From an uncultured Anaerolineaceae bacterium (lineage in GTDB: Bacteria > Chloroflexota > Anaerolineae > Anaerolineales > Anaerolineaceae), in contig CAKMKJ010000012.1 of the NCBI GenBank assembly GCA_927443345.1, positions 1 through 64,000 of the forward strand: a stretch of 64,000 nt of DNA, in the 5' to 3' direction. How positions within the stretch are numbered: the stretch's first letter is position 1; every line of letters begins with the position of its first letter. Of this stretch, positions 15,855-25,487 are shown piece after piece. The notes below the pieces were generated by a model that was not told the DNA's origin, did not search any database, and saw nothing but the letters and a program-made list of their open reading frames with translations. The position numbers were made by a program, and so were the translations under genes.

Positions 15855-16691
15855 ATGGATTCACAAATAAAACATGATGCGTTAACCCCCGAGGAAATGG
15901 TTGATAAAGCTGGAAGTATAGCCGTTAATAAAGCAGCTTTACCCTTTCTAAACTTGCTACCACTATCATTTTTGGGTGGTACGTATATCGCTTTTGGGGC
16001 TGTTTTTGCATCAGTGGTCGCCACTGGCATGCCTGATGTGTGGCCTTATGGGATTATCAAATTGCTGCAAGGGTTAGCCTTCTCTATGGGTTTGATACTG
16101 GTCGTCATTGGTGGTGGTGAACTTTTTACCGGTAATATGTTAATGGTGATTGCCTTGGCACAAAAAAAGATTGGCCGTTTGAGATTGATTCATAACTGGT
16201 TGATCGTCTATATTGGCAATTTTATCGGTTCAGTCGCTGTCGTATTGATGATTATTTTAAGCAAATCATACCTGGCGTCAAAAGGTGCCCTGGGGAATTT
16301 ATTAGTATCTACTGCGATTGCGAAAGTACAATATGGCTTCAGTGAAGCGCTTCTGCTGGGTATAATGTGCAATATCATGGTCTGTCTGGCGATCTGGCTC
16401 ACTTATAATGGCCGGACAACCACTGATAAGATTCTTGCGATTATTTTCCCGATTACCTTTTTCATTGCCGCCGGGTTTGAGCACAGTGTAGCGAATATGT
16501 TCATCATACCGATGGGGCTTTTGTTAAAAACATTTGACCCTCAATTTGTTTCATCTTTGACACTTGATCTTACGCAATTAACCTGGCCCTTATTTATCTT
16601 GCGTAATCTATTGCCAGTAACTCTGGGAAATATTATTGGGGGTAGCTTTTTTGTAGGTATTCTTTACTTGTGGTCCTACCGAAAATATTAA
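15855..16691 (+). CDS. formate/nitrite transporter (FNT) family channel
   Basis: 278 residues from ATG 15855 (GGGGA upstream; an earlier TTG at 15819 would overlap the previous gene). The six-helix FNT fold is recognisable, with GGGELFTGNML and AGFEHSVANM, the segments that build the pore and hold the conserved histidine. Family members pass formate, nitrite or hydrosulfide as pentameric channels. Lying between a hydrogenase endopeptidase and hyp genes, formate is the most plausible substrate, but the sequence alone does not distinguish these anions. Confidence 0.88.
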   Translation: MDSQIKHDALTPEEMVDKAGSIAVNKAALPFLNLLPLSFLGGTYIAFGAVFASVVATGMPDVWPYGIIKLLQGLAFSMGLILVVIGGGELFTGNMLMVIALAQKKIGRLRLIHNWLIVYIGNFIGSVAVVLMIILSKSYLASKGALGNLLVSTAIAKVQYGFSEALLLGIMCNIMVCLAIWLTYNGRTTTDKILAIIFPITFFIAAGFEHSVANMFIIPMGLLLKTFDPQFVSSLTLDLTQLTWPLFILRNLLPVTLGNIIGGSFFVGILYLWSYRKY

Positions 16692-16823
16692 AGGTGTTAG
16701 TTACCTAAAAGCGTCATATTATTGATGACAGGCTACTCATTGCTGTATGACGGAAAACACTTTCGGGGTTATGAAGTTGATGTTATCTTTTATTAAGAAG
16801 GAATTTGTTCAGACAGGTTAATA

Positions 16824-17312
16824 ATGTTTAATAATCCAGCAATCATCGAAGCACTAAAAATCATTCCGCTATTTCTGGATTTCAACTCTGAACAGTTGAA
16901 AAAAATAAGCGAAATATCGGATGTGATAGAGCTTGACCCGGGGGACACACCCATCCTTGAAGGCGCTCAACTCGATTATCTATATGTCTTGATGGATGGC
17001 GAAATCAAGGTTGAAGTTTATATTCCCACCCGAGGACAACTAGAAACTGCTCGCCTGGGTCCACTGGATATTCTAGGCTGGTCCTCAATGACGCCGGTGG
17101 TAAGACAGCGTACCGGCACCACCACCGCCTTGACCCACTGCAAACTAGTTCGCATTCATGGCAAACAGCTCTACAAAATGTGCGAAGAAGACCATGATAT
17201 TGGCTATTTTATTTTCAGACGCATCGCCAATGTCGCTGCGCGCAGTTGGTTGACCACCCGTTTGCAATTCATGAACATCGTTATTGAAGAAAGTAAAGCG
17301 ATTACTAAATAA
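16824..17312 (+). CDS. stand-alone cyclic-nucleotide-binding (CRP-like beta-barrel) protein
   Basis: 162 residues that form one CAP-type effector domain (about 12-125), with FLDFNSEQLKKI, a PGDTPILEG turn and YLYVLMDGEIKVEV. The phosphate-binding cassette is divergent (ARLGPLDILGWSSM in place of the usual GE...E). There is no C-terminal helix-turn-helix, so it is not a normal CRP/FNR regulator. A 132-bp spacer with a small GTCAT/ATGAC dyad precedes it. It may be a partner sensor for another protein, perhaps of the channel or the upstream ATPases (speculative). Confidence 0.8.
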   Translation: MFNNPAIIEALKIIPLFLDFNSEQLKKISEISDVIELDPGDTPILEGAQLDYLYVLMDGEIKVEVYIPTRGQLETARLGPLDILGWSSMTPVVRQRTGTTTALTHCKLVRIHGKQLYKMCEEDHDIGYFIFRRIANVAARSWLTTRLQFMNIVIEESKAITK

Positions 17313-17374
17313 GCTTTTCCCATCTACCTCAAATCACCCCAATTCAGTCGGATTAAGAGTATAATTTCAATATT

Positions 17375-17737
17375 ATGCACGAATTATCTGTCACCGAGAG
17401 CCTGTTGAACCTGGCTCTCTCTCATGCCAACCAGGCAAATGCCACAAAAGTAACTGCCATCAACATTGTGGTGGGCAGATTATCAAGTATAGTGGATGAT
17501 TCAGTCCAGTTTTATTGGGATTTTGTAGCAGAAGACAGCATTTGCGCCGGTGCGAAACTCAATTTTGACCGCCGACCAGCTGTGCTGCACTGTGCAGATT
17601 GTTCCACAGATTACACCATTGAACATGATCTAACCCCCTGCCCGAAATGCGGGGGCATGCGAACCACCATCATCAGTGGCGAGGAGTTTTTCCTCGACAG
17701 CATTGAAATTGAAAAAGAAGCGGAGAAAATCTCATGA
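17375..17737 (+). CDS. hypA: hydrogenase nickel-insertion protein HypA
   Basis: 120 residues starting with the nickel-binding MHE N-terminus and containing a zinc site of two CxxC pairs (CADCS and CPKCGG). HypA works with HypB to insert nickel into the large subunit. The stop overlaps the ATG of hypB by four bases. It begins a tightly packed maturation operon. Confidence 0.95.
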   Translation: MHELSVTESLLNLALSHANQANATKVTAINIVVGRLSSIVDDSVQFYWDFVAEDSICAGAKLNFDRRPAVLHCADCSTDYTIEHDLTPCPKCGGMRTTIISGEEFFLDSIEIEKEAEKIS

Positions 17738-18408
17738 GTGCCATCAGGGTGCCTGTGGTGGAAAAGATCTTCAGTACCAATGACAAAATTGCCAACCAAA
17801 ACCGTCAAAATTTAACGAATAAAAAGGTTTTAGCCATCAATTTAATGGCTTCACCCGGCGCTGGTAAAACCAGCTTTATTCTGGCGACTATCAAGCGCCT
17901 TCAAAACCAGTTCCGCATTGGCGTCATCGAAGGGGATACGGCGCCGGTCACTATTGACGCAGACAAGATCATTTCTGCTGGCATGCCGGCTGTTCAGATT
18001 AACACTGGCGGCGACTGCCATCTGGATGCTTCAATGATGGGCGACGGTCTGGCTTCGCTGCCGCTGGATGAACTTGATCTTGTCATTGTTGAAAATGTTG
18101 GCAACCTGATCTGCCCCGCAGCCTGGGATCTGGGTACACATTTCAATCTGCTGGTGGCCAGCGTGCCCGAAGGGGATGACAAGCCTTATAAATATCCCAA
18201 CATCTACCGTGGACTTGAGATTCTGATCATTAACAAGGTTGATCTCCAGCCTTATGTGGAATTCAAAATGGATTACTTCCGCCAGGGTGTTGAGATGCTC
18301 AACCCGGGGCTGATCACGTTTCCAGTTTCTTGCCGCACCGATGAAGGCATGGATGCCTGGATTGACTGGCTTTCAAAGAAAATCATCGAATTCAAGAAGA
18401 ACGCATGA
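17734..18408 (+). CDS. hypB: hydrogenase nickel-incorporation GTPase HypB
   Basis: 224 residues of the SIMIBI G3E GTPase family. The Walker A motif is ASPGAGKTS, followed by IEGDTAPVTIDADKI, INTGGDCHLDA and NKVDL. It lacks the N-terminal CxxCGC nickel motif and the histidine-rich stretch of some HypB proteins, so it holds only the GTPase-domain metal site. It supplies energy for nickel transfer with HypA. It overlaps hypA and hypF by four bases each, so translation is probably coupled. Confidence 0.95.
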   Translation: MSAIRVPVVEKIFSTNDKIANQNRQNLTNKKVLAINLMASPGAGKTSFILATIKRLQNQFRIGVIEGDTAPVTIDADKIISAGMPAVQINTGGDCHLDASMMGDGLASLPLDELDLVIVENVGNLICPAAWDLGTHFNLLVASVPEGDDKPYKYPNIYRGLEILIINKVDLQPYVEFKMDYFRQGVEMLNPGLITFPVSCRTDEGMDAWIDWLSKKIIEFKKNA

Positions 18409-20696
18409 ACTCTGTTCCAACCGGGTTAAAGATCAGCGTCAGCGGCATTGTACAGGGCGTTGGCTTCAGACCCTTTGTATATGCCACTGCCACCCGCTTG
18501 CAGCTCACTGGCAGCGTTTGGAACAGTTCAAAAGGGGTTGAAATCGAGTTGTTCGGACACCAGCATCAACTTGATCAATTTTTGACTGATCTCAAGACGC
18601 AGCTTCCGATTTTGGCACGGATAGACCATATCGAAACCAACACGATCCCACACCAAGAGCTTTCCGGTTTTTCAATAAAAGACAGCCAGGCTGAAGAGGG
18701 TCAATTTTTGCCCGTTTCACCTGATATGAGCATTTGTTCGGATTGCCTGCAGGAATTGTTTGACACCAAAAACCGCCGATATCGCTATCCGTTTATTAAC
18801 TGCACCAACTGCGGTCCCCGCTTCTCAATCATCAAAAATATCCCTTATGACCGTCCGCTGACCACTATGGCAAAATTCAAGTTATGCCCATCTTGCCAGG
18901 CGGAATACGACAATCCGCTTGACAGACGCTTTCACGCCCAACCCGTGGCCTGCGCGGAGTGCGGTCCGAGAGTGCAATTTATCGTTCAAGGTGAGATCAT
19001 TGGCAAATTTGAAGGCGCAATCACTACTGCGCGCCAATTCATCGAGGACGGCAAAATCATTGCCATAAAAGGTCTGGGCGGATATCACCTGGCGTGCGAT
19101 GCCTCGAATGATGAGGCTGTTCAAAAATTACGAGAACGCAAAAAACGTTCAGACCGCCCATTTGCCTTAATGGGTTTCGACCTGGAAACAATTCGCAAAT
19201 TCTGTGAAGTGAATGAAGCAGAAACTGCGATTTTGCGCTCACCGCAGCACCCCATTGTTTTACTACCCAAAAAAGACGACTGCAGTTTGCCCGAAGCCCT
19301 GGCTCCAACTCAAAATCATTTGGGGTTTATGCTCCCCTACACACCTTTGCATTATCTACTGTTGGAATCGGATGAGGGTTTCCCTGAGGTTTTAGTTATG
19401 ACAAGCGGCAATCTAAGTGATGAGCCTATCGCCTACGAGGATGAAGATGCCCGCGGACGCCTGGCAGAAATCGCTGACGGCTTTCTGGTGCATAACCGCC
19501 CCATCCACATGCGCGTGGATGATTCTGTGGTGCGATTGGTTGAGCAAAAACCCTATTTCTTGCGCCGTTCACGGGGGTATGCACCCGATCCAATCGTGTT
19601 GAATGACGAGATACATCAAATGCTGGCCTGCGGTGCGGAATTAAAGAACACTTTCTGCCTTTCGCGCGGCCACTATGCCTTTCTCAGTCACCATATCGGC
19701 GATCTCGAAAATTACGAAACCTTGAGTTCATTTGAAAATGGCATCATTCATTTTCAAAACCTCTTCCGTATTAAGCCGAAAAAGATCATTGCTGATCTGC
19801 ACCCTGAATATCTCTCTACGAAATATGCTGTGGATCGTGCTTGCAAAGAAGAACTGCCACTCCTTCAGGTGCAGCATCATCATGCTCATCTGGCTGCATG
19901 CCTGGCTGACAACCTCTGGCCATTCGGTCAGAATGTGATTGGCTTGATCTTTGATGGCACAGGTTACGGCACGGATGGCAAAATCTGGGGCGGCGAAGTT
20001 CTGGTTGGAGGCTATGATTCCATTCAGCGCCGCTTCCATCTCGCAGAAACGCAGCTTCCAGGCGGAGACACTGCTATACGCAATCCGGCAAAAATAGCTT
20101 TATCGCAACTTTTTTCGGCTGACCTGCCCTGGACGGATGACCTGCCGCCTGTGAAAGCCTTCACCCCTCAGGAGCTGGAAATTATTAAATCGCAGTTGGC
20201 TAAGCATATCAACTCGCCGATGACCACCAGCATGGGCCGCTTGTTTGACGCTGTGGCATCCTTGATTGGCATCCGACAGGTTGCCACCTATGAAGGTCAG
20301 GCAGCTATTGAACTCGAAAATGCCTGCGATCCCGAAGAAGAAAATGCCTACACTTTCAAGTTGAATTCAGACATCATCGAAACAGCAGAATTGTTCGATC
20401 ATATCTTGTTAAACCTGCGCATGGGCGTTTCAAGCAACACTATCGCGGCTCGTTTTCATAATGGCTTGGCCAAAATGTGTGTGGATGTCTGCCAGACTAT
20501 TCAACGTGAATCTGGATTGCAAACGGTTGCCCTCTCTGGCGGAGTGTGGCAAAATATTACCTTGTTGAATAAAACAACTTCGCTGCTGCGCGACAGTGGA
20601 TTTTCAGTGTTACAGCATCATCAAGTCCCCGCCAATGACGGTGGTATTGCACTCGGTCAATTAATGGTCGCCGCAGCGGCCAATGAATCAAATTAG
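18405..20696 (+). CDS. hypF: carbamoyltransferase HypF
   Basis: 763 residues, the normal length. Domain order: acylphosphatase-like (GIVQGVGFRPFVY, residues 14-26), two zinc-finger pairs (CSDC/CTNCGPRF and CPSC/CAECGPR, about 105-185), a YrdC-like domain (about 200-385) and a Kae1-like carbamoyltransferase domain with HHHAHLAAC and FDGTGYGTDG. It transfers carbamoyl phosphate to the C-terminal cysteine of HypE to start cyanide-ligand synthesis. It overlaps hypB by four bases. Confidence 0.96.
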   Translation: MNSVPTGLKISVSGIVQGVGFRPFVYATATRLQLTGSVWNSSKGVEIELFGHQHQLDQFLTDLKTQLPILARIDHIETNTIPHQELSGFSIKDSQAEEGQFLPVSPDMSICSDCLQELFDTKNRRYRYPFINCTNCGPRFSIIKNIPYDRPLTTMAKFKLCPSCQAEYDNPLDRRFHAQPVACAECGPRVQFIVQGEIIGKFEGAITTARQFIEDGKIIAIKGLGGYHLACDASNDEAVQKLRERKKRSDRPFALMGFDLETIRKFCEVNEAETAILRSPQHPIVLLPKKDDCSLPEALAPTQNHLGFMLPYTPLHYLLLESDEGFPEVLVMTSGNLSDEPIAYEDEDARGRLAEIADGFLVHNRPIHMRVDDSVVRLVEQKPYFLRRSRGYAPDPIVLNDEIHQMLACGAELKNTFCLSRGHYAFLSHHIGDLENYETLSSFENGIIHFQNLFRIKPKKIIADLHPEYLSTKYAVDRACKEELPLLQVQHHHAHLAACLADNLWPFGQNVIGLIFDGTGYGTDGKIWGGEVLVGGYDSIQRRFHLAETQLPGGDTAIRNPAKIALSQLFSADLPWTDDLPPVKAFTPQELEIIKSQLAKHINSPMTTSMGRLFDAVASLIGIRQVATYEGQAAIELENACDPEEENAYTFKLNSDIIETAELFDHILLNLRMGVSSNTIAARFHNGLAKMCVDVCQTIQRESGLQTVALSGGVWQNITLLNKTTSLLRDSGFSVLQHHQVPANDGGIALGQLMVAAAANESN

Positions 20697-20705
20697 AGGT
20701 GAAAC

Positions 20706-20969
20706 ATGTGTCTCGCTGTCCCCGGAAAAATAATCGAAATTACCCAAACCCCTGCTGCCAAAATGGGTAAAGTGGATTTCGGCGGCGTCATCCGCGAAGT
20801 GTGTCTTGAAGCCGTTCCTGAAGCGGAACTGGGTAATTATGTCATCGTGCATGCCGGTTTTGCGCTTAATACATTGAGTGAACGCGAGGCCCAGGAAACA
20901 CTGGATGCGCTGCGTGAACTGGGCGACATTGAAGCGGAACTGATGGCTAACGACCTTGAGCAAGGATAA
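20706..20969 (+). CDS. hypC: hydrogenase assembly chaperone HypC/HupF
   Basis: 87 residues beginning MCLAVPGKI; the N-terminal cysteine after Met carries iron in the HypCD complex and contacts the large subunit. AGAGGTG precedes the ATG. It lies between hypF and hypD with 9 and 5 bp spacing. A single hypC copy is visible, so it presumably serves both HypD and large-subunit delivery. Confidence 0.95.
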   Translation: MCLAVPGKIIEITQTPAAKMGKVDFGGVIREVCLEAVPEAELGNYVIVHAGFALNTLSEREAQETLDALRELGDIEAELMANDLEQG

Positions 20970-20974
20970 GTCTC

Positions 20975-22075
20975 ATGAAATACCTTGATGAATTCCGCGA
21001 CGCAGACCTGGTTAAGATCGTGCTGGATAAGATTCACCGTGTAACCAAACATCCCTGGGTGATCATGGAAATCTGCGGCGGACAAACCCACTCGATCATG
21101 CAAAACGGCATTGATCAATTATTACCCCCCGAGATTGAACTGGTGCACGGTCCCGGCTGCCCTGTTTGCGTAACGTCGCTTGAACTGGTGGATAAAGCAT
21201 TGGCAATTGCCAGTTTGCCTAACGTGATCATGTGCTCTTATGGCGACATGCTGCGTGTGCCTGGTTCTGGCAAGGATTTGTTTTCCATTCGCGCGTCAGG
21301 CGGACAGGTTAAGATTGTGTATTCCCCTCTGGATGCGGTGAAGATCGCCCAGGCTAACCCGGATAAAGAAATCGTCTTTTTCGCAGTCGGGTTTGAAACC
21401 ACCGCCCCTGCAAATCTAATGAGCGTAATCCAGGCACAATCGCTGGGGTTGAAAAACTTTTCAGTGCTGGTCTCGCAGGTCACTGTACCACCCGCCATGC
21501 ACGCCATTTTAGCCTCATCCGAGAACCGCGTGCAAGGATTTTTAGCCGCGGGTCATGTATGCTCGGTCATGGGGTACCACGAATATCTGCCGATTGCTGC
21601 AAAGTACCGCATCCCCATTGTGGTGACCGGTTTTGAACCTTTGGATATCCTCAACGGCATTCTAATGACCGTGGAGCAGCTTGAGGCTGGCACTTTTGAA
21701 GTCCAAAATGGTTATAACCGCGTGGTTTCAAAAGAAGGCAATTTGCCTGCCCAGGCACTGATCAAGAAAGTCTACATGCAGTGCGACCGAAACTGGCGCG
21801 GTATTGGAATGATCCCCATGAGCGGATGGTGCCTGCGGCCTGAATATGTAGAATTTGATGCCGAAACACGCTTTTCAGTTGAGAACATCAAAACCAAAGA
21901 GTCAGAAATCTGCATTGCCGGCCAAATTTTGCAGGGCATCAAAAAACCACCCCAATGCCCGGCTTTTGGTACACTATGCACGCCTGAAGCACCGCTGGGT
22001 GCCACCATGGTCTCATCAGAAGGCGCTTGCGCGGCTTACTATCGCTTTGCACGCTATGAAAAGGAAAAGTCATGA
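20975..22075 (+). CDS. hypD: hydrogenase Fe(CN)2CO assembly protein HypD
   Basis: 366 residues. Family features are [26 protein letters not shown] and the C-terminal [4Fe-4S] region with [10 protein letters not shown]. HypD with HypC holds the iron and receives cyanide from HypE. The stop overlaps the hypE start by four bases. Confidence 0.96.
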   Translation: MKYLDEFRDADLVKIVLDKIHRVTKHPWVIMEICGGQTHSIMQNGIDQLLPPEIELVHGPGCPVCVTSLELVDKALAIASLPNVIMCSYGDMLRVPGSGKDLFSIRASGGQVKIVYSPLDAVKIAQANPDKEIVFFAVGFETTAPANLMSVIQAQSLGLKNFSVLVSQVTVPPAMHAILASSENRVQGFLAAGHVCSVMGYHEYLPIAAKYRIPIVVTGFEPLDILNGILMTVEQLEAGTFEVQNGYNRVVSKEGNLPAQALIKKVYMQCDRNWRGIGMIPMSGWCLRPEYVEFDAETRFSVENIKTKESEICIAGQILQGIKKPPQCPAFGTLCTPEAPLGATMVSSEGACAAYYRFARYEKEKS

Positions 22076-23142
22076 CCGCAGAAGAAAGACCGGCGTCCAT
22101 CCAAGGAGCAGTCTGCCCGATGCCCTTGAGACATTACGACAAGATCGTCATGGGCCACGGTTCAGGCGGACGCATGACCCAGGACTTAATCACGCAATGT
22201 TTCGCCCCATATCTTTCAAACCCTGCTTTAGATGCCGGAAACGACTATGCCACCCTCTCCACAAACATCAATGGTCCCCTTGCGGTCAGCACAGATGCTC
22301 ATATAGTGTCGCCGTTAATCTTCCCCGGCGGTGATATAGGCAAGCTGGCGGTATGCGGCACGGTAAACGATGTTGCCATGTCAGGTGCAGTCCCCCTGGG
22401 GCTCACAGCGAGCTTTATTCTCGAAGAAGGCTTATCGACTCAAACACTTGTTGAAATCGTCAAATCAATGGCAGAATCTGCCCTTGAAGCGGGTGTGCCG
22501 ATCGTGGCCGGCGATACCAAGGTCGTTGAACGCGGCAAAGCAGATGGATTATTTATCTCAACGGCTGGAATCGGTCACTTTCCTAAAATTTTCGCTATTG
22601 GCGGTGCAGAAGCCAAACCCGGGGATGTTGTGTTGATTTCAGGTACGTTGGGTGACCACGGCATTGCTGTTCTGACTGCCCGCGGCGACCTGGCTTTTGA
22701 AACCCAGGTTAAATCGGATGTTGCACCCTTAAACCACATGATTCAACAAATTTTAGCGGTAGCGCCGCATGTGCATGTGCTGCGTGACCCTACCCGCGGC
22801 GGATTGGCGACCACACTCAACGAAATTGCAGAACAAAGCCAGGTCAACATCACCATTGATGAAAAAACAATCCCGGTAAAACCTGCCGTGCAAACAGCCT
22901 GCGAAATGCTCGGGTTTGATCCGCTGTATGTAGCCAATGAAGGCAAACTAATCGTAATCGTGCCTGAAAACGAGGCGGATGCCGCCCTTGCCATCATGAA
23001 AAAAAACACTTATGGCATAGACGCTTGTCGGATTGGTCGAGTAATTGAATCCCCTGCCGGACGTGTGCTTTTGAAAACACAGATTGGCGCAACCCGCGTT
23101 TTAGACGTGATGGCGGGTGAAATTTTGCCACGAATCTGTTAG
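22072..23142 (+). CDS. hypE: carbamoyl dehydratase HypE
   Basis: 356 residues of the PurM-like ATP-binding family. The protein ends in PRIC; the terminal cysteine is carbamoylated by HypF and dehydrated to thiocyanate, so the C-terminus is intact. N-terminal [13 protein letters not shown] and [15 protein letters not shown] are family signatures. It is the last gene of the hyp operon. Confidence 0.96.
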   Translation: MTAEERPASIQGAVCPMPLRHYDKIVMGHGSGGRMTQDLITQCFAPYLSNPALDAGNDYATLSTNINGPLAVSTDAHIVSPLIFPGGDIGKLAVCGTVNDVAMSGAVPLGLTASFILEEGLSTQTLVEIVKSMAESALEAGVPIVAGDTKVVERGKADGLFISTAGIGHFPKIFAIGGAEAKPGDVVLISGTLGDHGIAVLTARGDLAFETQVKSDVAPLNHMIQQILAVAPHVHVLRDPTRGGLATTLNEIAEQSQVNITIDEKTIPVKPAVQTACEMLGFDPLYVANEGKLIVIVPENEADAALAIMKKNTYGIDACRIGRVIESPAGRVLLKTQIGATRVLDVMAGEILPRIC

Positions 23143-23187
23143 AATACTACTTACCGGGAATTACTAAATCTATTTAACAGAGGAAAA

Positions 23188-23988
23188 ATGAAAATTGACT
23201 TTCAAGAAACCACCAAAGATCTGGCTGTGCGCATCGACATCCATTCAAAATTTGGAGCAAAAAATATAGATACATGGATGCTGGATCTGGTCAACCTTCA
23301 ACCCAATGATACTATTTTGGATGTGGGCTGCGGATCTGGAAAACAATGCTTTTCGTTCTATGACCGATTGAATGGAAAAGCCGCGATTACTGGTGGCGAC
23401 GTTTCGAATGACTTGCTTAATGAAGCGCGCGCCGAAGACAAACGCCGTAATTCGGGCATGACCTTTATGATTCTCGATTTCAACAAAGAATTTCCGTTAG
23501 AGCGCGATACTTTCGATTTTATCTCCTGCTGCTTTGCCATCTATTATGCTGAGAACGTACCATTTACCATCAACGAGATGCATCGAGTCACAAAAAAAGG
23601 TGGCAGGCTTTTCACCACCGGCCCCATGCCCCAAAACAAGCAGCTTTTCTACGATATCCTTCATGAAGCGACCGGTAAACAAATCCCCTTGATGCCCGGC
23701 AGTTCACGCTTTTCAACAGAGTTCTTCTCCACCATCAAATCACTGTATTCAAAGGTAGATTTGCACATTTTCGAAAATCCGCTCACCTTTGAATCGATTG
23801 ATCCCTACATGGATTACACACGCGCCTCCATGTCTGAAGATCGCAAACTATGGGGCAGCTTCTTTCAGGGTAAGGATGATTTTGAGAAAGTTATGCAGGC
23901 GATTGCCAAAGTTGCTCAACGCCGATTGGATAAAGAAGGCAAACTGGTAATGACAAAAGTGGTTGGTGGAATTCTGGCGACAAAATAG
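23188..23988 (+). CDS. class I SAM-dependent methyltransferase
   Basis: 266 residues. The SAM-binding motif I is ILDVGCGSGKQCF (about 47-59), with a GGDVSNDLLNEA acidic-loop motif and a methyltransferase-11/25-like core to about 160. The C-terminal 100 residues are not diagnostic. GAGGAAAA lies before the ATG. The stop abuts the next gene, a PIG-L deacetylase, so the two probably act on one substrate, perhaps a sugar or lipid head group. No substrate can be named. Confidence 0.8.
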   Translation: MKIDFQETTKDLAVRIDIHSKFGAKNIDTWMLDLVNLQPNDTILDVGCGSGKQCFSFYDRLNGKAAITGGDVSNDLLNEARAEDKRRNSGMTFMILDFNKEFPLERDTFDFISCCFAIYYAENVPFTINEMHRVTKKGGRLFTTGPMPQNKQLFYDILHEATGKQIPLMPGSSRFSTEFFSTIKSLYSKVDLHIFENPLTFESIDPYMDYTRASMSEDRKLWGSFFQGKDDFEKVMQAIAKVAQRRLDKEGKLVMTKVVGGILATK

Positions 23989-23994
23989 GTGTTT

Positions 23995-24645
23995 ATGAAT
24001 CACGATATGACTTTTTTCGGCAAGAAAGTTTGCTTCATTGGCGCACACCCAGACGATATTGAAATCGGCTGCGGCGCATTGATTGCTCACATTGCCAATC
24101 AAACAGAAGTAAGGTGCATAACCCTTTCTGATAACCAAAAAAATCCGACACTAACCAACGTTGTTAAAGAACACTTCAACAGTATGGCGATTCTGGGTGT
24201 TCCCAAAGAGAACGTGATCGTGGGCCAGTTTGAAACCCGGCGCTTTCCAGAACAGCGCCAGGAAATTCTTGAATACATGATTAATTTGAACAAGGATTTC
24301 CATCCAGAGATCGTGTTTGTGCATACGAAGGCTGACATCCATCAAGATCACGCTACGGTCACTGGTGAGGCGCTGAGAGCCTTCAGAGGCACTACCGTGA
24401 TGGGGTTTGACGTCATCCGCAGCAGCTACGGCTTCTTCCCGAGTTTTCTGGTAGAGGTTACCAAAGCGGATGTGGAAAAGAAGATCGCCGCGTTGGCCGA
24501 ATATCACACTTATGACAATAAATACTATTTTGACCCGGCAGTCACCCGTGCAACTTTAATCCGCCACGGTGCGCTGGCCGAACGCCACTTCGCCGAAGGC
24601 TTTGACATTTTGAGAATCATTGGCGCGTTTGGGTGTGTGTTGTAA
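23995..24645 (+). CDS. PIG-L/LmbE family deacetylase
   Basis: 216 residues from ATG 23995; a GTG at 23989 directly after the previous stop and an ATG at 24007 are alternatives. The zinc-binding motif GAHPDDIEIGCG and the second motif HTKADIHQDH are present. Members remove N-acetyl groups from sugars such as GlcNAc in mycothiol, bacillithiol or GPI precursors. Paired with a methyltransferase it may modify a small glycoside. A strong hairpin terminator follows at 24682. Confidence 0.85.
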   Translation: MNHDMTFFGKKVCFIGAHPDDIEIGCGALIAHIANQTEVRCITLSDNQKNPTLTNVVKEHFNSMAILGVPKENVIVGQFETRRFPEQRQEILEYMINLNKDFHPEIVFVHTKADIHQDHATVTGEALRAFRGTTVMGFDVIRSSYGFFPSFLVEVTKADVEKKIAALAEYHTYDNKYYFDPAVTRATLIRHGALAERHFAEGFDILRIIGAFGCVL

Positions 24646-24681
24646 TTTATTTCTTGTTCTGAGTTTAGATGTGTTTCAAAA

Positions 24682-24726
24682 AAGACACCTTGACAAGGGT
24701 TTTTAACAACCTTGTCAAGGTGTCTT
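24682..24726. terminator. hairpin terminator between convergent genes
   Basis: A 17-bp perfect stem (AAGACACCTTGACAAGG with its complement) and an 11-base loop lie between the PIG-L gene and the Rieske gene, which converge here. The flanks are AT-rich on both sides, so it can serve both transcripts. Confidence 0.85.
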
Positions 24727-24740
24727 AATTAAATGGTGAC

Positions 24741-25070
24741 TTATAGTCCCACTTCGAGATACTCTTCGTTGATTCGCACCTTGTAAACCTTGATATCAGT
24801 CACCGCGGGGAAAGACAATACTTTTCCGGTGCGGATGTCGAAGCGGGCGCCGTGGCGCGGGCATATGATCTGTTCGCCATCCAACTCGCCTTCGCCGACC
24901 GGACCACTATCATGGGTGCACTGGTCTTCAATCGCCAGGTACTCTCCGTTCAACGAAAAAAGGACAATGGGTTTACCCTCAAGCTCAAAAAAAAGACGTT
25001 CGCCGTTTGGCAAATCCGCGGCTTTAGCGATCTTGAAATATTTTGTATCAGAGATTATTTCTTCACTCAT
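24741..25070 (-). CDS. Rieske [2Fe-2S] ferredoxin-type protein
   Basis: 109 residues, a single Rieske domain with ligands C51-T-H53 and C70-x2-H73 (QCTHDSGP, CPRHGARFD). There is no membrane anchor, so it is a soluble ferredoxin of the dioxygenase/nitrite-reductase small-subunit type. Its start overlaps the sufU stop by four bases, so it is the last gene of the leftward suf operon. It may donate electrons for Fe-S assembly or repair; this is inferred only from position. Confidence 0.9.
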   Translation of the reverse strand: MSEEIISDTKYFKIAKAADLPNGERLFFELEGKPIVLFSLNGEYLAIEDQCTHDSGPVGEGELDGEQIICPRHGARFDIRTGKVLSFPAVTDIKVYKVRINEEYLEVGL

Positions 25071-25474
25071 GCTTGCCCATCCTCCAGAAGATCATCGGTG
25101 GCTTCGCCCAGACCATAAACACCTGCTTTTAGTATTTTAAGCGGAAGTAAAGCACATTTCAAGCGTACTGGGCCAAGTTCGATTCCTAAAAGATCCATCA
25201 CATCGGTTTTGGTCAAGTGTTTAATCTCATTGACATCTTTACCAATGATAGATTCAAGCAAAAGATCTGCAGAGGCTTGAGAAATAGCGCAACCGTGTCC
25301 GTCAAAGGCGGCTTCGGTGACTTTGCCATCTTCGCCTACGCGCAAATCAATCTTTATGTGATCTCCGCATAAAGGATTTTCATCCTCAAAGGTAATGTCA
25401 TTAGGGTCAAGGCTGCCCCGGTAACCCGGGTTTTTGTAATGTTCAATAATTACTTCACGATAAAGATCATCCAC
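25067..25474 (-). CDS. sufU: SufU-type Fe-S assembly scaffold/sulfur-transfer protein
   Basis: 135 residues. Zinc/sulfur ligands are C36 with D38 (LCGDH), C62 (GHGCAIS) and C107 (RLKCALLPL), and the SufU-specific insertion between GHGC and the third cysteine is present. In Gram-positive-type Suf systems SufU accepts sulfur from SufS. It sits 13 bp after sufS. Confidence 0.92.
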   Translation of the reverse strand: MDDLYREVIIEHYKNPGYRGSLDPNDITFEDENPLCGDHIKIDLRVGEDGKVTEAAFDGHGCAISQASADLLLESIIGKDVNEIKHLTKTDVMDLLGIELGPVRLKCALLPLKILKAGVYGLGEATDDLLEDGQA

Positions 25475-25487
25475 GGTAAATCACCTG

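Noticed and set aside
15359-16030. 223-codon open frame antisense to the endopeptidase and channel genes
   Set aside because: Both sense genes are clear family members; the antisense product has no recognisable domain.
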